The position numbers were made by a program, and so were the translations under genes. DNA of 64,000 nt from Vigna angularis (Eukaryota > Streptophyta > Magnoliopsida > Fabales > Fabaceae), in assembly GCF_016808095.1 (NCBI RefSeq), contig NC_068972.1, forward strand, positions 28,078,289 through 28,142,288. The letters are read 5' to 3'. This document shows, piece by piece, positions 32,640-45,943 of the stretch; within the stretch, counting starts at the first letter, position 1, and each line of letters begins with the position of its first letter. The notes below the pieces were generated by a model. It was not told where the DNA came from. It did not search any database and saw only the letters and a list, made by a program, of their open reading frames with translations.

Positions 32640-33714
32640 GAAGGCGGGGTGGATACCAGACTTGGCTCCACAGTTTGGAGAGGAACTTGAGAACAGAAAT
32701 TGGGAGAAAATAGCTACTTATCCTACACTAGCCAACATTGTAGTAGTAAAATAATTCTATACCAATGCAAGGCGATTGGGTAATTCTCACACTGAGGATT
32801 ATATGAGCTATGTTAGAGGAAAGAGCATTCGGTATGATCCTGATTCCATTAACATGTTTCTGCATGTTGAGTGGACTGGTGAGCAGTGTCAATTTGTTGT
32901 AAACATGGTAGAGGGAACAAATTATGATGATATGGAGCGTGTGCTGTGTGTGCCTGGAGGGCGTTTTCAGAGGAATAGGAATGATGCAGTTGTGCATATT
33001 AGGAGAGCTGATATGACTCTCATGGCAAAATACTAGATGGCATTTTCTCATGCCAACATCCAGCCTTGTTCTCATGTCTTTGATATCACTGTCAACAGAG
33101 CCCTTTTCCTTTATTGTGTGCTTAGAGGGATGAGTATTAACATTGGACAAATCATAGCAGATGAAATTCAGACTTGTGCAAGTATTGTGAACAACAAGGC
33201 GCCCTTAGGGCATCCTTCTCTGATCACACACCTCTGTGAGTTAGTTGGGGTTAACACTTCTTCACCACCTTTGGAGAGGCTTAGGAAGGCAATTGATGAG
33301 GCTTATCATAGACAGTATTGCGGGGGAGATGAGGCAACTCAGCCAATACCACCACACCATCCTTCTAGAAGGAGAGGACCATCACGAGCACATGCACTGC
33401 CTCATGATGCAGAGCCTTTTCAGATGAGGGACATGTATATGTCTCTGATGGAGGACAGGTTGCAGTCTATTCACAGAAGGCAAGTCGCCACTGCGGAGAT
33501 GATCATAGGGATGTATGATACACCCCTAGGACATCGGTGAACCATGGATGAATTCAACATTGTGGTGGCATGGCCAGAGAAGCAAGCTCAAGCTAGTGGA
33601 GCTGGAGCAGTTGAAGCTCCAGCTATGGATGATGATGATGAGGATGATGATGATGACTTTGGAGATGCTGAAGAAGAAGGAGAGGAGGAAGATTCAGATG
33701 ATAGCATGGGTTGA
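32640..33714 (+). pseudogene. E: dead copy of the second ORF
   Basis: Plus-strand frame equivalent to about residues 45-394 of the A0 second ORF. Shared segments include APQFGEE, GEQCQFVVNM, RVLCVPGGRFQR, MAFSHANIQPCSHV and LGHPSLITHLCEL, and the acidic tail. In-frame stops lie at 32752-32754, 33034-33036 and 33538-33540. Its 5' end was cut by C, and its downstream element sequence stops at about 33735. Confidence 0.85.
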
Positions 33715-33735
33715 TGAGGAGCAGAGATAGCATGT

Positions 33736-34597
33736 ACTTTTCATATGAATCTTCAGTTTTCAGTTTATGCATTAAGAGTTGAAATCATTGCTGCATCCAC
33801 TTTTCAATTTCATTTTACTGTTCATTGTCTTCTTCACCTTTCATTGTTGATCTTTCACTGTTCATCGTCACTTACCTGCATTTCTGTTTCGTTTTATTGT
33901 TCATCTCATATTCAAGCATTGTTTCCATTCTCGTTTGCACTTTTGGCATGTTTTCACGATTGCATTTACATTTTAGTTCATGGGTTGCATTTCAATTCAG
34001 CTGCGGTTACGTTTTCTGCACTGTTCCAGCGTTTTATTTCTGCAAATTTTGTTTATGCTGTTTTTTTTTATTCTGCATATTTATTGTTTCTGCAATTTTT
34101 ATAGACCGTTTGGTTTTAAATTAATACCGTTCGGTCTCTAACATGGTTCATTGTTAGAGACCGTTCAACTTTGTCTTGTGCAATTGTTTAGTTTTCATCT
34201 CATTTCCATTCAGTCTTGCATTAATACGATTCAGCCCATTTGCATTTAAATTCGCGACTGCTTTAACACCGATCAATATCTTCGTTAGAACCGTTCAGCC
34301 TGTTACCAGAGTCGATCGGTCTCTAACACGCTTGTTGTTAGAACCGTTCGGCCCTGTGAAGAGCATCGTTTGACTTTACTGTTTTGCACATTTATTTCAA
34401 TGTTTTCGGTTCTGTTTAGTTAGGTTTAACTTCCAGTTTTAATTTAGTTTAATTATACTTGCAAAAACACTATCAAAACCCCCCACTACGTGTTTGACCT
34501 AATTCTCGAACCACATTTGGTCCTTGAGAGACGACCTAGGAGTCACTTCCTAGTCTATATTGCATTTTAATTGCACATCAAATTTGTATGGGCCGCG
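33736..34597 (+). repeat. D: fragment of a C-family LTR
   Basis: The last 170 bases match the C LTR in opposite orientation (ACTACGTGTTTGACCTA, GAGAGACGACCTAGGAGT). Upstream are several ACCGTTCGGTCTCT and related inverted words. It stops at GGGCCGCGACA, before the expected CTCATCA end. Frames here are not gene-like. Confidence 0.7.
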
Positions 34598-34913
34598 ACA
34601 GCTCCATAAGTGGAGATGCTAAATATGTGTAGAATGCTCTAGGAATGTGAAGAAATCCTCCCCTAATAGCAATGCTCTCTCACAACCCCAAACTTGGATG
34701 GAAATTTGATGCAAAAATGGTTGCAAGAGAGGTTTTATGAAGGGGGAAGAAGGGAAAAGTGAAGAGAACTCTTTGAAGAGTGCTTGAGAGTGTTTGAGAA
34801 GAGTGGGATCTGAAAGTGATAGCCAAGACGCGCCTTAGGGTATGAAAAAGACCTAATGGCCAAATACCACTGAGCCCAATTTTAAAGACCAAAACAAAAA
34901 TATCTGCAGCGTT

Positions 34914-36227
34914 TGATGGACAATTTTGTAAGCACCAAAATATGATGTCACAAACTTGTTTCACAATCGGCAAGTATGACCGAATCGTTCAAGTAATAAA
35001 CTTGGTAAGACCAAGTATCGTTCTTCCCAAAGGACTCACGGCCTAGTTTAGTTGTGTGGTTTGTTGATTAGCTAAGACTTACAAACGAAATAATTGGATT
35101 ATATTATGCAAGACGAAAACTAAACATGTATGCATGAATTGATCAATGGCAAAGACAAAAGATAAACACTTTCAATGGATTATATGAATGAATATGTTGT
35201 TGGGGGTCAATTTCATCTCATCCACTCTCATACATTTTAGGAATTCAACATTCAAATCATCATTGTTAATGCCACTCTCTAAAGTACCATTCTAGATGGC
35301 TTCTCCCTAATCAAATAGTTCATACAATTCCTAGCATTCCTAATGATTAGTTCATGAGTGCAGGAGCTTAACGACAACCAATATAATATTGTCAGTATAA
35401 TATTGGGAGAAATTCCCCGGATCTAGACTTCCCCGTACGTGTCCGTATCGACAAAACCAATAATCATGCAATAGAATGAGTTAAACAATGCACGCATTGA
35501 GCAAAGAGGAAAAACCCTAACTAATGATGAAAGAAAGCATAAGTCTTAGATTAAGATGCAAGCATAAATTCCATATATGAGAGCTTCAAGAGATTACATT
35601 GATTCCCCAACAAACATACAAAGTTTAGTTCACCATATTCATGGTGAACCTAGATGAACAATGAAAGAATGAAAGAATAAACCCAATAAAGGTGAAGAGG
35701 TAGCCTGAGCATCCAAGATCCTCCTTCAAAGGGGTGGAAGAGAGAGTGTTTGCCTACGTTCTGCCAAAGATGTTTAACCCTAGGACGTGCAAGCCCTTAT
35801 ATACTAATCTAGAGTTACAAAAGATTACAAAAGCCCAAGCCCAAAAAGTGCCGCTCAGCGGTAAATACCGCTCAGCGGTGGTTGCGCGTCTTCTTTCTTC
35901 CCCTCAGCGGCCATTTTGCCCCTCAGCGGTACCAACGTGACTCCTTGAGTGCCGCTCAGCGGTAAATTACCGCTGAGCGGTGCCTTCGACTTCTCTTTTT
36001 GCACTCTTTCTTGTCTTTTCTAATGTCACTTCTCTCCTTCTTCACTCTTTTCACTAAATTCACTTTAAAACCTGCACAAAAACACTCAAATCAAGCATAA
36101 ACCTGTCCAGCTCTCTTATTTCTGAAAATAAAGATAAAAGGCATGATTTCAAGCTAGTTTCTAAGTCTAAAGGTTGCTTTTAGTATCAATTTTAAGCATG
36201 AAAATAACAGTTTTTCAACTGTTATCA
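34914..36227 (-). repeat. A3 3' LTR
   Basis: 1314 bp, TGATGGAC to GTTATCA on the plus strand. Palindromes occur at about 35848-35980. Perfect terminal inverted repeat. Confidence 0.94.
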
Positions 36228-37493
36228 CAACCCCAAACTTAGAACTTTGCTTGTCCTCAAGCAAACAAAATGTAACTCCATCTCCAACCAATTCATATGA
36301 TGGTTCACTCATTCAAAATCCTTTTCTCAAGATAAGTAACAGCTTCACTCAAATTTATGACCAAGATTCAATCAAGATGTGCACATGCTTTAGTGTTCAC
36401 AAAGTCATTTAAATTCCAACAAATGCTATTTTTCATAAATGATCAATCAATTAAGCATGGATGTTCATGTGCTTATGGAATATTTCCTCACTAGGTAAAG
36501 TGTTTCACTCAACACACAAGTGTATAAGAGGTAAAGTGTTTCACTCATTCACTCCACTATCACAATGTCACATGAATCAACTTTGCCTTTCATTTTACCA
36601 TAATCCAAAAACATTCACAAGCATGCATCATCACAAGGACTTTTCAATGGCTTATAATGTGGCTGGGCTAACAAGAAAATTGGTTTTTCTGGATCACAAA
36701 ATCCTTGAGTTAAGAGAATCATAACAACACAATCATCTTATTCATTCCCAACTTTCTTTTACCTTTGCATTTGCATTGAGCTTTACTTCTTTTTCTTTTC
36801 TTTTTTTTTTCTTTGCATATTCTTACTTTTTAGCTCTTAGCTCAATGCTTTTCTTTTCATGTTTTCCTAACAACCCCAAACTTGAACATTTAACAATACC
36901 ATACAAGATCTTCTACTTAACTCAAGGTAAAGATTTTCAATCAAAGGGTTTCAGTGTATGTTCAAGGCTAAGGGTTCAAAGGATAGAACACAACGTGTTC
37001 TCTTTTAGTAGGCTAACTTTATGAATTTGGCCAATAAAAAGGGTTCCAACAAATGGCCTTGATCACATGATGCAAAACAAGCAATTGATTCAATCATAGA
37101 AAACCTGGGCAAAATCATTCATGCTTTCAAAGTAATAGCATTTAATCATATCAAAAACTCTGGAGCTCAAAACCTCACATATAAGCTCATTCACATTTGA
37201 CATACACATCCTGCTTAATTTCACAATCACAATCATGATATCATGCATTTGTTCACAAAGCTTGTGAATCACCTGTATAAGCATTTTAATGTGCACATCA
37301 TCTCAACATCAATCAATAAGCATCATCAAGCATTACTTATCAAACAATCACAGTTAATAGCAAACCATCACACAAACCAGGTTTCAATAGAGTACATCAA
37401 ACCCTAATCTAAAACCGAAAACAAAAATACTTACAAGATACTGGGTTGCCTCCCAGTAAGCGCTTGTTTAACGTCCCGAGCCTGACCCAACTT
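36228..37493 (-). other. A3 3' noncoding region and polypurine tract
   Basis: The polypurine tract is 36228-36240. A second copy of the AAGTTTGGGGTTG word lies near 36872-36884. One conserved GGAGGCAACCCAG motif occurs at about 37440-37485, right after the pol stop. No hairpin array and no second ORF are seen. Confidence 0.72.
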
Positions 37494-40400
37494 TCAAGGA
37501 TCAACCAACAACATCATTGTGGAAAATCGTTGCACCTCTCCCCCTAGATAGGGCTTGAGACGTTGACCATTTACCACCCAGCTTTTCTGTGGATCATCAG
37601 CAGATGGATCAAATATTTCAATTGCTCCATGTGGATGCACTTCTTTTATCACAAACGGTCCTGTCCATTTTGACTTCAGTTTCCCAGGAAATATCTTCAA
37701 TCTTGAGTTGAACAATAGTACCTGTTGTCCTGGATTGAAAACTCTATTCACCAGCTTCCTGTCATGATAAAATTTAATTTTTTCTTTGTAAGCCTTGGAT
37801 GAATCATATGCATGTAACCTCATTTCTTCAAGCTCTAAAATCTGCCTTCTGCGTGTGCATTGAGTTTCATAAGGATCAAAATTCAGAAATTTTAAAGCCC
37901 ATAATGCTCTATGCTCCAATTCAACTGGCAAATGGCATGCTTTCCCATAGACTAATTGAAATGGTGATAATCCCATAGACGTCTTCATTGCTGTTCTATA
38001 AGCCCAAAGAGCATCATCCAATTTGAGAGACCAATCCTTCCTTGATGAAGTCACGGTTTTTTCCAGGATTCTTTTTATCTCCCTGTTAGATACCTCAGCT
38101 TGTCCATTGGTCTGTGGGTGATAAGGTGCAGCTACCTTATGCTTCACTCCATAGTGTTTGAGTACTTTCTCTAGCTGATAATTGCAAAAATGAGATCCTC
38201 CATCACTAATCAACACTCTTGGAGTGCCAAAACGTGAGAATATCTGCCTCTTCAGGAATTTAATTACCGTACTAGCATCATTTTTAGGACAAGCCAATGC
38301 TTCCACCCATTTACTCACATAATCCACTGCTACCAGAATATATTCATTGTTGAAAGATGGAGGGAAGGGTCCAACAAAGTCAATACCCCAACAATCAAAA
38401 ACCTCAACCTCTAAAATACCTTGTAAAGGCATCTCATGACGTTTAGTGATTGTCCCTGCTCTTTGACATTTGTCACAATTCCTAGCATGATTATGAGCAT
38501 CTTTAAATAAAGTTGGCCAATAGAATCCTGATTGAAGGACTTTTGCTGCTGTTCTTTCTCCATTAAAGTGTCCTCCATAAGGTGAATCATGACAATGCCA
38601 GAGAATTCCTTCTGCTTCTTCATTTGTAACACATCTCCTCAGAAGATTATCTGCTCCAATTTTGAACAAATATGGATCGTCCCACACAAACTGCTTGGCA
38701 TCATGCAAAAATTTCTTTCTCTGTTGCCAAGTTAAATCTTCAGGCATGACTCTTGCAGCTTTAAAATTTGCCATATCAGCAAACCAGGGCCTCTGCTGAA
38801 CATACATGAGTGATTCATCTGAAAAAGATTCCCAGATTTCAGGCTCCTTGCAAGTGACCTCATTGTTGACTAACCGTGACAAATGATCAGCAATTAAGTT
38901 CTCACTTCCTTTCTTATCACGGATTTCTACATCAAATTCTTGCAACAGTAGTACCCATCTGATCAGACGTGGCTTAGAATCTGGTTTTGTCAACAAATAT
39001 TTAATAGCTGCATGATCTGTATAGACAATCACCTTAGACCCAATAAGATAAGGTCTAAATTTCTCTAGAGCATATACAATGGCAAGAAACTCTTTCTCTG
39101 TAGTAGCATAATTCAATTGAGCATCATTCAACACCTTGCTAGCATAATAAATTGGATGAAACTTGTGTTCTTTCCTTTGGCCGAGGACAACTCCTATTGC
39201 ATAATCACTTGCATCACACATTAATTCAAAATTTTGATTCCAATCTGGTGCTGCAATTACTGGAGCTGACACTAGTTTCTGCTTCAATATATCAAAAGCT
39301 TTCAGGCAATCTTCATTCATCACAAAAGGAGCATCCTTCATCAAGAGATTACTCAATGGTTTAGCAATTTTTGAGAAATCTTTGATAAATCTTCTATAAA
39401 ACCCAGCATGACCAAGAAAACTTCTAATCCCCTTTACATTTGTTGGTGGAGGTAGTTTCTCAATAACTTCTACTTTAGCTTTGTCTACCTCAATTCCTTT
39501 AGCAGATATTTTGTGCCCCAATACAATTCCTTCAGTTACCATGAAATGACATTTCTCCCAATTCAAAACCAGATTTGTCTGAACACATCTTTTGAGGACA
39601 GTGTTCAAATTAGCTAAACACCTTTGGAAGGAGTTTCCAAAAACTGAGAAGTCATCCATGAATACTTCAATGCATTTTTCTAAAAGATCAGCAAAGATTG
39701 CCTGCATACACCTCTGAAACGTAGCTGGAGCATTACATAATCCAAAAGGCATCTTTCTATATGCAAAGATACCAAAAGGACAAGTAAAAGCCGTCTTCTC
39801 CTGGTCTTTTGGATCTACCACAATTTGATTATATCCGGAATATCCATCTAGAAAACAATAGAAAGCCTGCCCTGATAACCTTTCTAGCATCTGATCCATG
39901 AAAGGAAGAGGAAAATGATCTTTCCTAGTAGCTTTATTCAGTTTCCTGTAATCAATGCACATACGCCAGCCAGTAACTGTCCGAGTGGGAATAAGTTCAT
40001 TCTTATCATTATAAATTACCGTCATCCCACCTTTCTTTGGCACCACCTGTACTGGACTCACCCATTCACTGTCAGAGATTGGATAGATGATACCAGCTTC
40101 TAGCAGTTTCAACACTTCTTTTCTGACCACCTCCTTCATAGCAGGATTTAACCTTCTCTGTGGTTGAGCACTTGGTTTATAATCTTCTTCCATAAAAATC
40201 TTGTGCATGCAATAAGTTGGGCTAATACCTTTGAGATCGGATATTGACCACCCAATTGCTTCTTTGTTGGCTTTCAAAATTTCTATCAATTGCTCTTCTT
40301 CTTGTAAAGATAAAGAGTTACTGATAATGACTGGCTTTGTTCCATCCTCTAGAAACACATATTTCAGATGTGATGGCAATCTTTTTAGTTCTGGAGACTG

Positions 40401-42638
40401 TGCTTTGATTGTTTCTTCCTTAGCCATTGTGTCGAATATTGGATCTTCCTCTGGACCCTTTTTCAATGTTTCCAAGTCCATCAGACATTCATCAATCAAT
40501 TTCTTTTCTTCTTCATCCAAATCTTCACATGCATCAATGAGCGTTTTTTCCAATGGAGAAATGTTACGCACCATCCTTTCTTGAATCACACAAACTTCAT
40601 CAAGTTCATCAAATTGAAAACATGATTTGTCATCATTTGGATACGTCATGGCTTTGGATACATCAAAAGTGACTTCTTCCTCGTCAACTCTCAGTTTAAG
40701 CTTACCATTCTCCACATCAATCAAAACTCTAGCAGTCTTCATAAAAGGTCTCCCAAGAATAAGAGGAACGTCACTAGTTCCTTCCATCTCCATCACAATG
40801 AAATCTACTGGAAATACAAATTTGTCGACCTTCACTAGAACATCTTCAACCACTCCATATGGATATTTAAGAGACCTGTCCGCCAATTGAAGAGCCATTC
40901 TGGTTGGTTTAATTTCCAACCCCTGAATTGTTCTGCACATGGAAAGCGGCATTAGATTAATGCTAGCTCCCAAATCAATCAATGCTCTTCCAACTTTCAC
41001 ATCTCCTATGGTGCATGGAATAGTGAAGCTTCCTGGGTCTTTAAGTTTAGGAGGTAGTTTCTGTATGATTGCACTGCAATTGCCCTGTATATTGATAGTT
41101 TCCTTCTCAATGTACTTGTGTTTCTTTGTGAGAAGTTCCTTCAAGAATTTTGCATATGCTGGCATCTGTTGCAATGCTTCAGAGAATGGTATAGTGATCT
41201 CCAACTTCTTAAACAGTTCCATGAATCTTTCCAACTGCTTTTCTTTCTCCTTTCTTGAATAACCCTTTGGATAAGGAAGTGGCTTTTCATACTCTTTTTC
41301 TTTCTGTCTCTCTTCTCTCTCATTTTTTTCTCTCTTCTCATCTTCTTCTTTTTTCTTTTTCTCTCTCTCAACTCTTTCTTTCCACTCACATGTTTCTTTT
41401 TCACTCTCACTCTCATTTTCGTTCTCTTTTCTCTCTTTTTTTCTCTCTTCTAACACTCTACCACTTCTAGTCACAACAGTTTTACATTCCTTTCCCAGAT
41501 TATCATGTTTTATTTTGTCAACTATTCTCTCAACATAGACCTCCATTTTTTTAAATGCAGCATCCACATTATGACAATAAGACGCATTTGTCTTTAAGAA
41601 TCTCTGGAAAGTCTCTTCAAGCGTTGTTGATTTCTCAACTGGAGTAGATTGCATCTGCCATTTTTGGTGCTCTTGAACCATTGAAACCTGTTGTACTTCC
41701 TGTGGTGTTTGAGAAAGTTTCATGGTCACTTCTTCAAGCTGTTGAGAGATAATTCTATTTTGGATAAGCAAGGCCTCATTTAATTGTGACAACTCCTTCT
41801 GACTAGGATCTCCTTTTTCAATATTGAGTTCGTTGTCACTAGTAGCCATATTTTCAATAAGTTCAGTTGCTTCCTCTGGAGTTTTCCAGTTAATATTACC
41901 TCCTGCTGATGCATTCAGTATCATCTTGGTTTGTGAACCAAGCCCTCCAAGGAAAGTTAGGACTACTTCTGCTTCTTTGAAACCATGCATAGGGGTTTTG
42001 CGTAACAAGCTCTTATACCTGTCCCATGCATGTCCAAGTGACTCCTCCATGCCCTGCTTGAATGACGAAATCTCTTGCTTGCCTTTGGTCACCTTAGATT
42101 GTGGAAAGTACTTGTTTAGAAATTTTGTGACCACTGCTTCCCACTCTGTGAAACTTTCTTCTGGAAAAGAGTTTAACCAAAGCTTAGCATTGCCCCCCAA
42201 TGAGAAGGGAAACAAGCTAAGTTTGATAGCTTCGTCTGGCACCCCATTAATCTTGACCGTGTTGCAGATCTCATTGAAAGTTGTAAGGTGCTCATATGGG
42301 CTTTCGTGAGATAACCCATTAAATTGATTACTCTTCACCAGTTGAATTAATGCTGGCTTGACCTCCATGTTGGCTGCATTGACTCTAGGTCTAGCTATGC
42401 TGTTAAAGTGTTGAGGTCCAGCAATATTAGTGTAATCTGCAAGAGTTCTTCTAGCATTGTTATTCTCCATACTTCTTGTGCTGTGAACAGAACCTTGTGG
42501 TGATGATTGGAGGAGAGTTTCTGGAGAAGGGAAAAGTTCTCTGGACGTTCTGATTCTTCTCCTCCTTCTACTCTCGTCTAGACCTTCAAAAAGTGGTTCT
42601 GTTGTTTTCTTACTCCTAGTTCGAATTGCTTCCTGCAT
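37494..42638 (-). CDS. A3 gag-pol polyprotein
   Basis: An open frame of 1714 codons from the ATG at 42638 ([11 protein letters not shown]; a TTG two codons upstream is ignored). Order, with rough residues: gag capsid-like region 120-240 ([22 protein letters not shown]); a charged region 370-480; aspartic protease about 545-650 ([13 protein letters not shown]); reverse transcriptase 800-1080 with [10 protein letters not shown] and the catalytic FMDD near 994; RNase H about 1130-1260 with CDASDYAIG and TDHAAIKYL; integrase 1340-1620 with the HHCC finger (ending CDKC), DCWGIDF, SDGGSHF and [12 protein letters not shown] as the DDE core. It ends with a chromoless tail ([13 protein letters not shown]). 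All active-site motifs look intact. Unlike A0, A5 and A6, it lacks the CELCGGDH zinc knuckle and Gln-rich linker. Confidence 0.95.
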   Translation of the reverse strand: MQEAIRTRSKKTTEPLFEGLDESRRRRRIRTSRELFPSPETLLQSSPQGSVHSTRSMENNNARRTLADYTNIAGPQHFNSIARPRVNAANMEVKPALIQLVKSNQFNGLSHESPYEHLTTFNEICNTVKINGVPDEAIKLSLFPFSLGGNAKLWLNSFPEESFTEWEAVVTKFLNKYFPQSKVTKGKQEISSFKQGMEESLGHAWDRYKSLLRKTPMHGFKEAEVVLTFLGGLGSQTKMILNASAGGNINWKTPEEATELIENMATSDNELNIEKGDPSQKELSQLNEALLIQNRIISQQLEEVTMKLSQTPQEVQQVSMVQEHQKWQMQSTPVEKSTTLEETFQRFLKTNASYCHNVDAAFKKMEVYVERIVDKIKHDNLGKECKTVVTRSGRVLEERKKERKENENESESEKETCEWKERVEREKKKKEEDEKREKNEREERQKEKEYEKPLPYPKGYSRKEKEKQLERFMELFKKLEITIPFSEALQQMPAYAKFLKELLTKKHKYIEKETINIQGNCSAIIQKLPPKLKDPGSFTIPCTIGDVKVGRALIDLGASINLMPLSMCRTIQGLEIKPTRMALQLADRSLKYPYGVVEDVLVKVDKFVFPVDFIVMEMEGTSDVPLILGRPFMKTARVLIDVENGKLKLRVDEEEVTFDVSKAMTYPNDDKSCFQFDELDEVCVIQERMVRNISPLEKTLIDACEDLDEEEKKLIDECLMDLETLKKGPEEDPIFDTMAKEETIKAQSPELKRLPSHLKYVFLEDGTKPVIISNSLSLQEEEQLIEILKANKEAIGWSISDLKGISPTYCMHKIFMEEDYKPSAQPQRRLNPAMKEVVRKEVLKLLEAGIIYPISDSEWVSPVQVVPKKGGMTVIYNDKNELIPTRTVTGWRMCIDYRKLNKATRKDHFPLPFMDQMLERLSGQAFYCFLDGYSGYNQIVVDPKDQEKTAFTCPFGIFAYRKMPFGLCNAPATFQRCMQAIFADLLEKCIEVFMDDFSVFGNSFQRCLANLNTVLKRCVQTNLVLNWEKCHFMVTEGIVLGHKISAKGIEVDKAKVEVIEKLPPPTNVKGIRSFLGHAGFYRRFIKDFSKIAKPLSNLLMKDAPFVMNEDCLKAFDILKQKLVSAPVIAAPDWNQNFELMCDASDYAIGVVLGQRKEHKFHPIYYASKVLNDAQLNYATTEKEFLAIVYALEKFRPYLIGSKVIVYTDHAAIKYLLTKPDSKPRLIRWVLLLQEFDVEIRDKKGSENLIADHLSRLVNNEVTCKEPEIWESFSDESLMYVQQRPWFADMANFKAARVMPEDLTWQQRKKFLHDAKQFVWDDPYLFKIGADNLLRRCVTNEEAEGILWHCHDSPYGGHFNGERTAAKVLQSGFYWPTLFKDAHNHARNCDKCQRAGTITKRHEMPLQGILEVEVFDCWGIDFVGPFPPSFNNEYILVAVDYVSKWVEALACPKNDASTVIKFLKRQIFSRFGTPRVLISDGGSHFCNYQLEKVLKHYGVKHKVAAPYHPQTNGQAEVSNREIKRILEKTVTSSRKDWSLKLDDALWAYRTAMKTSMGLSPFQLVYGKACHLPVELEHRALWALKFLNFDPYETQCTRRRQILELEEMRLHAYDSSKAYKEKIKFYHDRKLVNRVFNPGQQVLLFNSRLKIFPGKLKSKWTGPFVIKEVHPHGAIEIFDPSADDPQKSWVVNGQRLKPYLGGEVQRFSTMMLLVDP

Positions 42639-42714
42639 ACACAAGAAAACAAAACCCTAGAAAAGATTTGTTAGCACAAAAAGATATAGAAGAAGATATA
42701 AATTCAGAAGATAA

Positions 42715-42850
42715 AAAGATTTAGAAGATAGAATCAAATAAAATAGAATAAAATAAAACCTAATCTAAAATAAAATAAAATCTAATCTAACCTAATCAAA
42801 TAAAATAAAATAAAATAAAAACAGAAAAAATAAAAACAGAAATTCAAAAA
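42715..42850 (-). repeat. A3 T-rich leader tract
   Basis: AAAATA-type repeats on the plus strand between gag and the primer site. Confidence 0.8.
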
Positions 42851-42897
42851 GTCAAAGATAATCAATTATCACACAAATTAACCAGTTAAACCACGAG

Positions 42898-42990
42898 TTC
42901 CCGGCAACGGCGCCAAAAACTTGATGGTGAAAACTTATTAGCCGTTGCTAGGACTCGGGTTCAATCCCCAAATCCCCGGCAACGGCGCCA
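42898..42990 (-). other. A3 duplicated primer-binding site with tRNA-Asp-like insert
   Basis: Two copies of the tRNA-Asp complement lie at 42898-42915 and 42973-42990. The plus strand between them carries GCCGTTG (42941-42947), fully complementary to CAACGGC at 42980-42986, and a T-arm-like CTCGGGTTCAATCCCC. CAACGGC-G-CCA is the tRNA-Asp 3' end. It looks like a partial copy of the primer tRNA inserted beside the normal site. Confidence 0.7.
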
Positions 42991-42996
42991 AAAACT

Positions 42997-44310
42997 TGAT
43001 GGACAATTTTGTAAGCACCAAAATATGATGTCACAAACTTGTTTCACAATCGGCAAGTATGACCGAATCGTTCAAGTAATAAACTTGGTAAGACCAAGTA
43101 TCGTTCTTCCCAAAGGACTCACGGCCTAGTTTAGTTGTGTGGTTTGTTGATTAGCTAAGACTTACAAACGAAATAATTGGATTATATTATGCAAGACGAA
43201 AACTAAACATGTATGCATGAATTGATCAATGGCAAAGACAAAAGATAAACACTTTCAATGGATTATATGAATGAATATGTTGTTGGGGGTCAATTTCATC
43301 TCATCCACTCTCATACATTTTAGGATTTCAACATTCAAATCATCATTGTTAATGCCACTCTCTAAAGTACCATTCTAGATGGCTTCTCCCTAATCAAATA
43401 GTTCATACAATTCCTAGCATTCCTAATGATTAGTTCATGAGTGCAGGAGCTTAACGACAACCAATATAATATTGTCAGTATAATATTGGGAGAAATTCCC
43501 CGGATCTAGACTTCCCCGTACGTGTCCGTATCGACAAAACCAATAATCATGCAATAGAATGAGTTAAACAATGCACGCATTGAGCAAAGAGGAAAAACCC
43601 TAACTAATGATGAAAGAAAGCATAAGTCTTAGATTAAGATGCAAGCATAAATTCCATATATGAGAGCTTCAAGAGATTACATTGATTCCCCAACAAACAT
43701 ACAAAGTTTAGTTCACCATATTCATGGTGAACCTAGATGAACAATGAAAGAATGAAAGAATAAACCCAATAAAGGTGAAGAGGTAGCCTGAGCATCCAAG
43801 ATCCTCCTTCAAAGGGGTGGAAGAGAGAGTGTTTGCCTACGTTCTGCCAAAGATGTTTAACCCTAGGACGTGCAAGCCCTTATATACTAATCTAGAGTTA
43901 CAAAAGATTACAAAAGCCCAAGCCCAAAAAGTGCCGCTCAGCGGTAAATACCGCTCAGCGGTGGTTGCGCGTCTTCTTTCTTCCCCTCAGCGGCCATTTT
44001 GCCCCTCAGCGGTACCAACGTGACTCCTTGAGTGCCGCTCAGCGGTAAATTACCGCTGAGCGGTGCCTTCGACTTCTCTTTTTGCACTCTTTCTTGTCTT
44101 TTCTAATGTCACTTCTCTCCTTCTTCACTCTTTTCACTAAATTCACCTTAAAACCTGCACAAAAACACTCAAATCAAGCATAAACCTGTCCAGCTCTCTT
44201 ATTTCTGAAAATAAAGATAAAAGGCATGATTTCAAGCTAGTTTCTAAGTCTAAAGGTTGCTTTTAGTATCAATTTTAAGCATGAAAATAACAGTTTTTCA
44301 ACTGTTATCA
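42997..44310 (-). repeat. A3 5' LTR
   Basis: 1314 bp, near-identical to 34914-36227. On the minus strand the TATA box lies near 43882-43887. It carries the same palindromes and terminal inverted repeat. Confidence 0.94.
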
Positions 44311-44380
44311 GCGTTCGCGCTCAACGGTAATTATCGCTGAGCGGCATATGCGACGCCCATTCTCCTTCTTCCTAGCTTAC

Positions 44381-45701
44381 TGATGACAAATTTATGAACA
44401 CTGAAAAACGGCGCCACAAACTTGTTTAACCCTCGACAAATGTGACCGAATCGTATCAAGTAATAAACTCGGTAAGACCAAGTATCAATCTCCCAAAGGA
44501 CTCACGACCTAGTTAGTTATATGATTTCTTGATTATTTAAGACTTGTGAACAAATTATTGTGGTTTCAAATGCAAAAGACATTAATTAAACATGTATGCA
44601 TGAGTTTGATCAATGGAAAAGAGGAACACAAACACGGAACAAATTATATGGGTGAGTATGCTGTTGGGGAAATCAATTTCATCTTATCCACTCTCATATA
44701 TTTTAGGAATTCATCATTCTTTTCATCAATGTTAATGCCGCTCTCTAAATTACCTTAAACCCGATGTCTCAGCGAAGAAAGCCTATCCTTAATTACGAGT
44801 TCATACAATTCCTAGCATCCCTAATAATTAATTCTAAAGCACAGAAGCTTAAAGGCAACCAACCTCATATCCCTATGTCTAGGCGATATTACTTTTGGGA
44901 GAATTTCCCCAGATCTAGATTTTACCGTATGTGTCCATATCACTAAAATCAATAATCATGACATCGAATAAGTTAAACAATGCAGGCTTCGAGCAAAGAG
45001 GAAAAACCCTAACTAATGATGAAAGAAAGCATGTATCAAAGATATGATGTTTAAACACAAAATTCCATATATGAGAGTTTCACAAGATTACATTGATTCC
45101 CCAACAACAAGAGTTTAGTTCACCATATTCATGGTGAAACTAGATGAACAATAATGAAATAATGAAAGATAGAACCCTAGAAAGATGAGTAGGTAGCCTT
45201 AGCATCCAAGATCTTCCTCCAAGGGGTGGACAGGTGTGTGTTTGCTTCGTCTCCAGCCAAAAATACGAACCCTAGAAAGTCCTAAAGCTTATATACTATT
45301 CGAAATATTACAAAAAAGTGGGCCTAAGCCCAAAATACCACCGCTCAGTGGTACCAGCGCGTAGTCAATTCTCCCCTCAGCTGCACTTTCACCCATCAGC
45401 GGAGCCGACGAGTGTTCTTGAGTGCCACTCAGTGGTAAACTGGTGCTGAGCGGTACTTGCGGCTTCTCTTCTTTTGCACTTTTTGAGTTCTTTTCTGATT
45501 CAATCTCTATCCTTCTTCACTTCTTTCATCAAATTCATCTTAAATCCTACATAAAACACTGAAATCAAGCATAAACCTATCCAACTCTCTTATTTCTAAA
45601 AATATGAACAAAAGCATGATTCTAAGCTAGTTTCAAAGTGTTAAAGGTTGCTTTTAGTATCAATTTTAAGCATGAAAATAACAGTTTTTCAACTGTTATC
45701 A
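44381..45701 (-). repeat. A4 3' LTR
   Basis: It runs from TGATGACAAATTTATG to CTGTTATCA on the plus strand, 1321 bp. The palindromes are partly mutated (CCGCTCAGTGG, CCACTCAGTGG). Confidence 0.85.
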
Positions 45702-45943
45702 CAACCCCAAACTTAGAACTTTGCTTGTCCTCAAGCAAACAAGATGTAGCTCAATCTTCTACGATTCAATACAATGGTTCACTCCATTCAAAGTGTTAAA
45801 GGTTGCTTTTAGTATCAATTTTAAGCATGAAAATAACAGTTTTTCAACTGTTATCACAACCCCAAACTTAGAACTTTGTTTGGCCTCAAGCAAACAAGAT
45901 GTAGCTCAATCTTCTACCAATCAATACAATGGTTCACTCCATT
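45634..45943. repeat. 155-bp tandem duplication across A4 LTR end
   Basis: 45634-45788 and 45789-45943 are near-identical, covering the last 68 bases of the LTR, the polypurine tract and the next 87 bases. The element therefore has two LTR-end/polypurine junctions. Confidence 0.85.

Larger units (their letters stand above)
34914..44310 (-). mobile_element. A3: complete Athila-like element with full pol
   Basis: A 9397-bp element with equal 1314-bp LTRs, of which I find two differences (near 35243/43326 and 36063/44146), flanked by GCGTT. A single long polyprotein frame is intact. It has no second ORF and no internal promoter block. The primer-site region is duplicated. It is the only element here able to supply reverse transcriptase and integrase. 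Confidence 0.95.
34598..44380 (-). mobile_element. second X fragment (34598-34913 and 44316-44380), split by A3
   Basis: The minus strand matches 15115-15470 of X: leader with AAGTTTGGGGTTG, the CATACCCTA region and the GAGCGCGAACGC segment. A3 entered with the target duplication GCGTT at 34909-34913 and 44311-44315. Everything between belongs to A3. Confidence 0.8.

Noticed and set aside
33745..34124. Phe/Leu-rich frames in D
   Set aside because: They lie in an LTR fragment of the C family and have no conserved domain or consistent start.
42941..42990. A tRNA-Asp gene
   Set aside because: Only acceptor-like and T-arm-like parts are present, with no D arm or anticodon arm, and it sits at a retroelement primer site.
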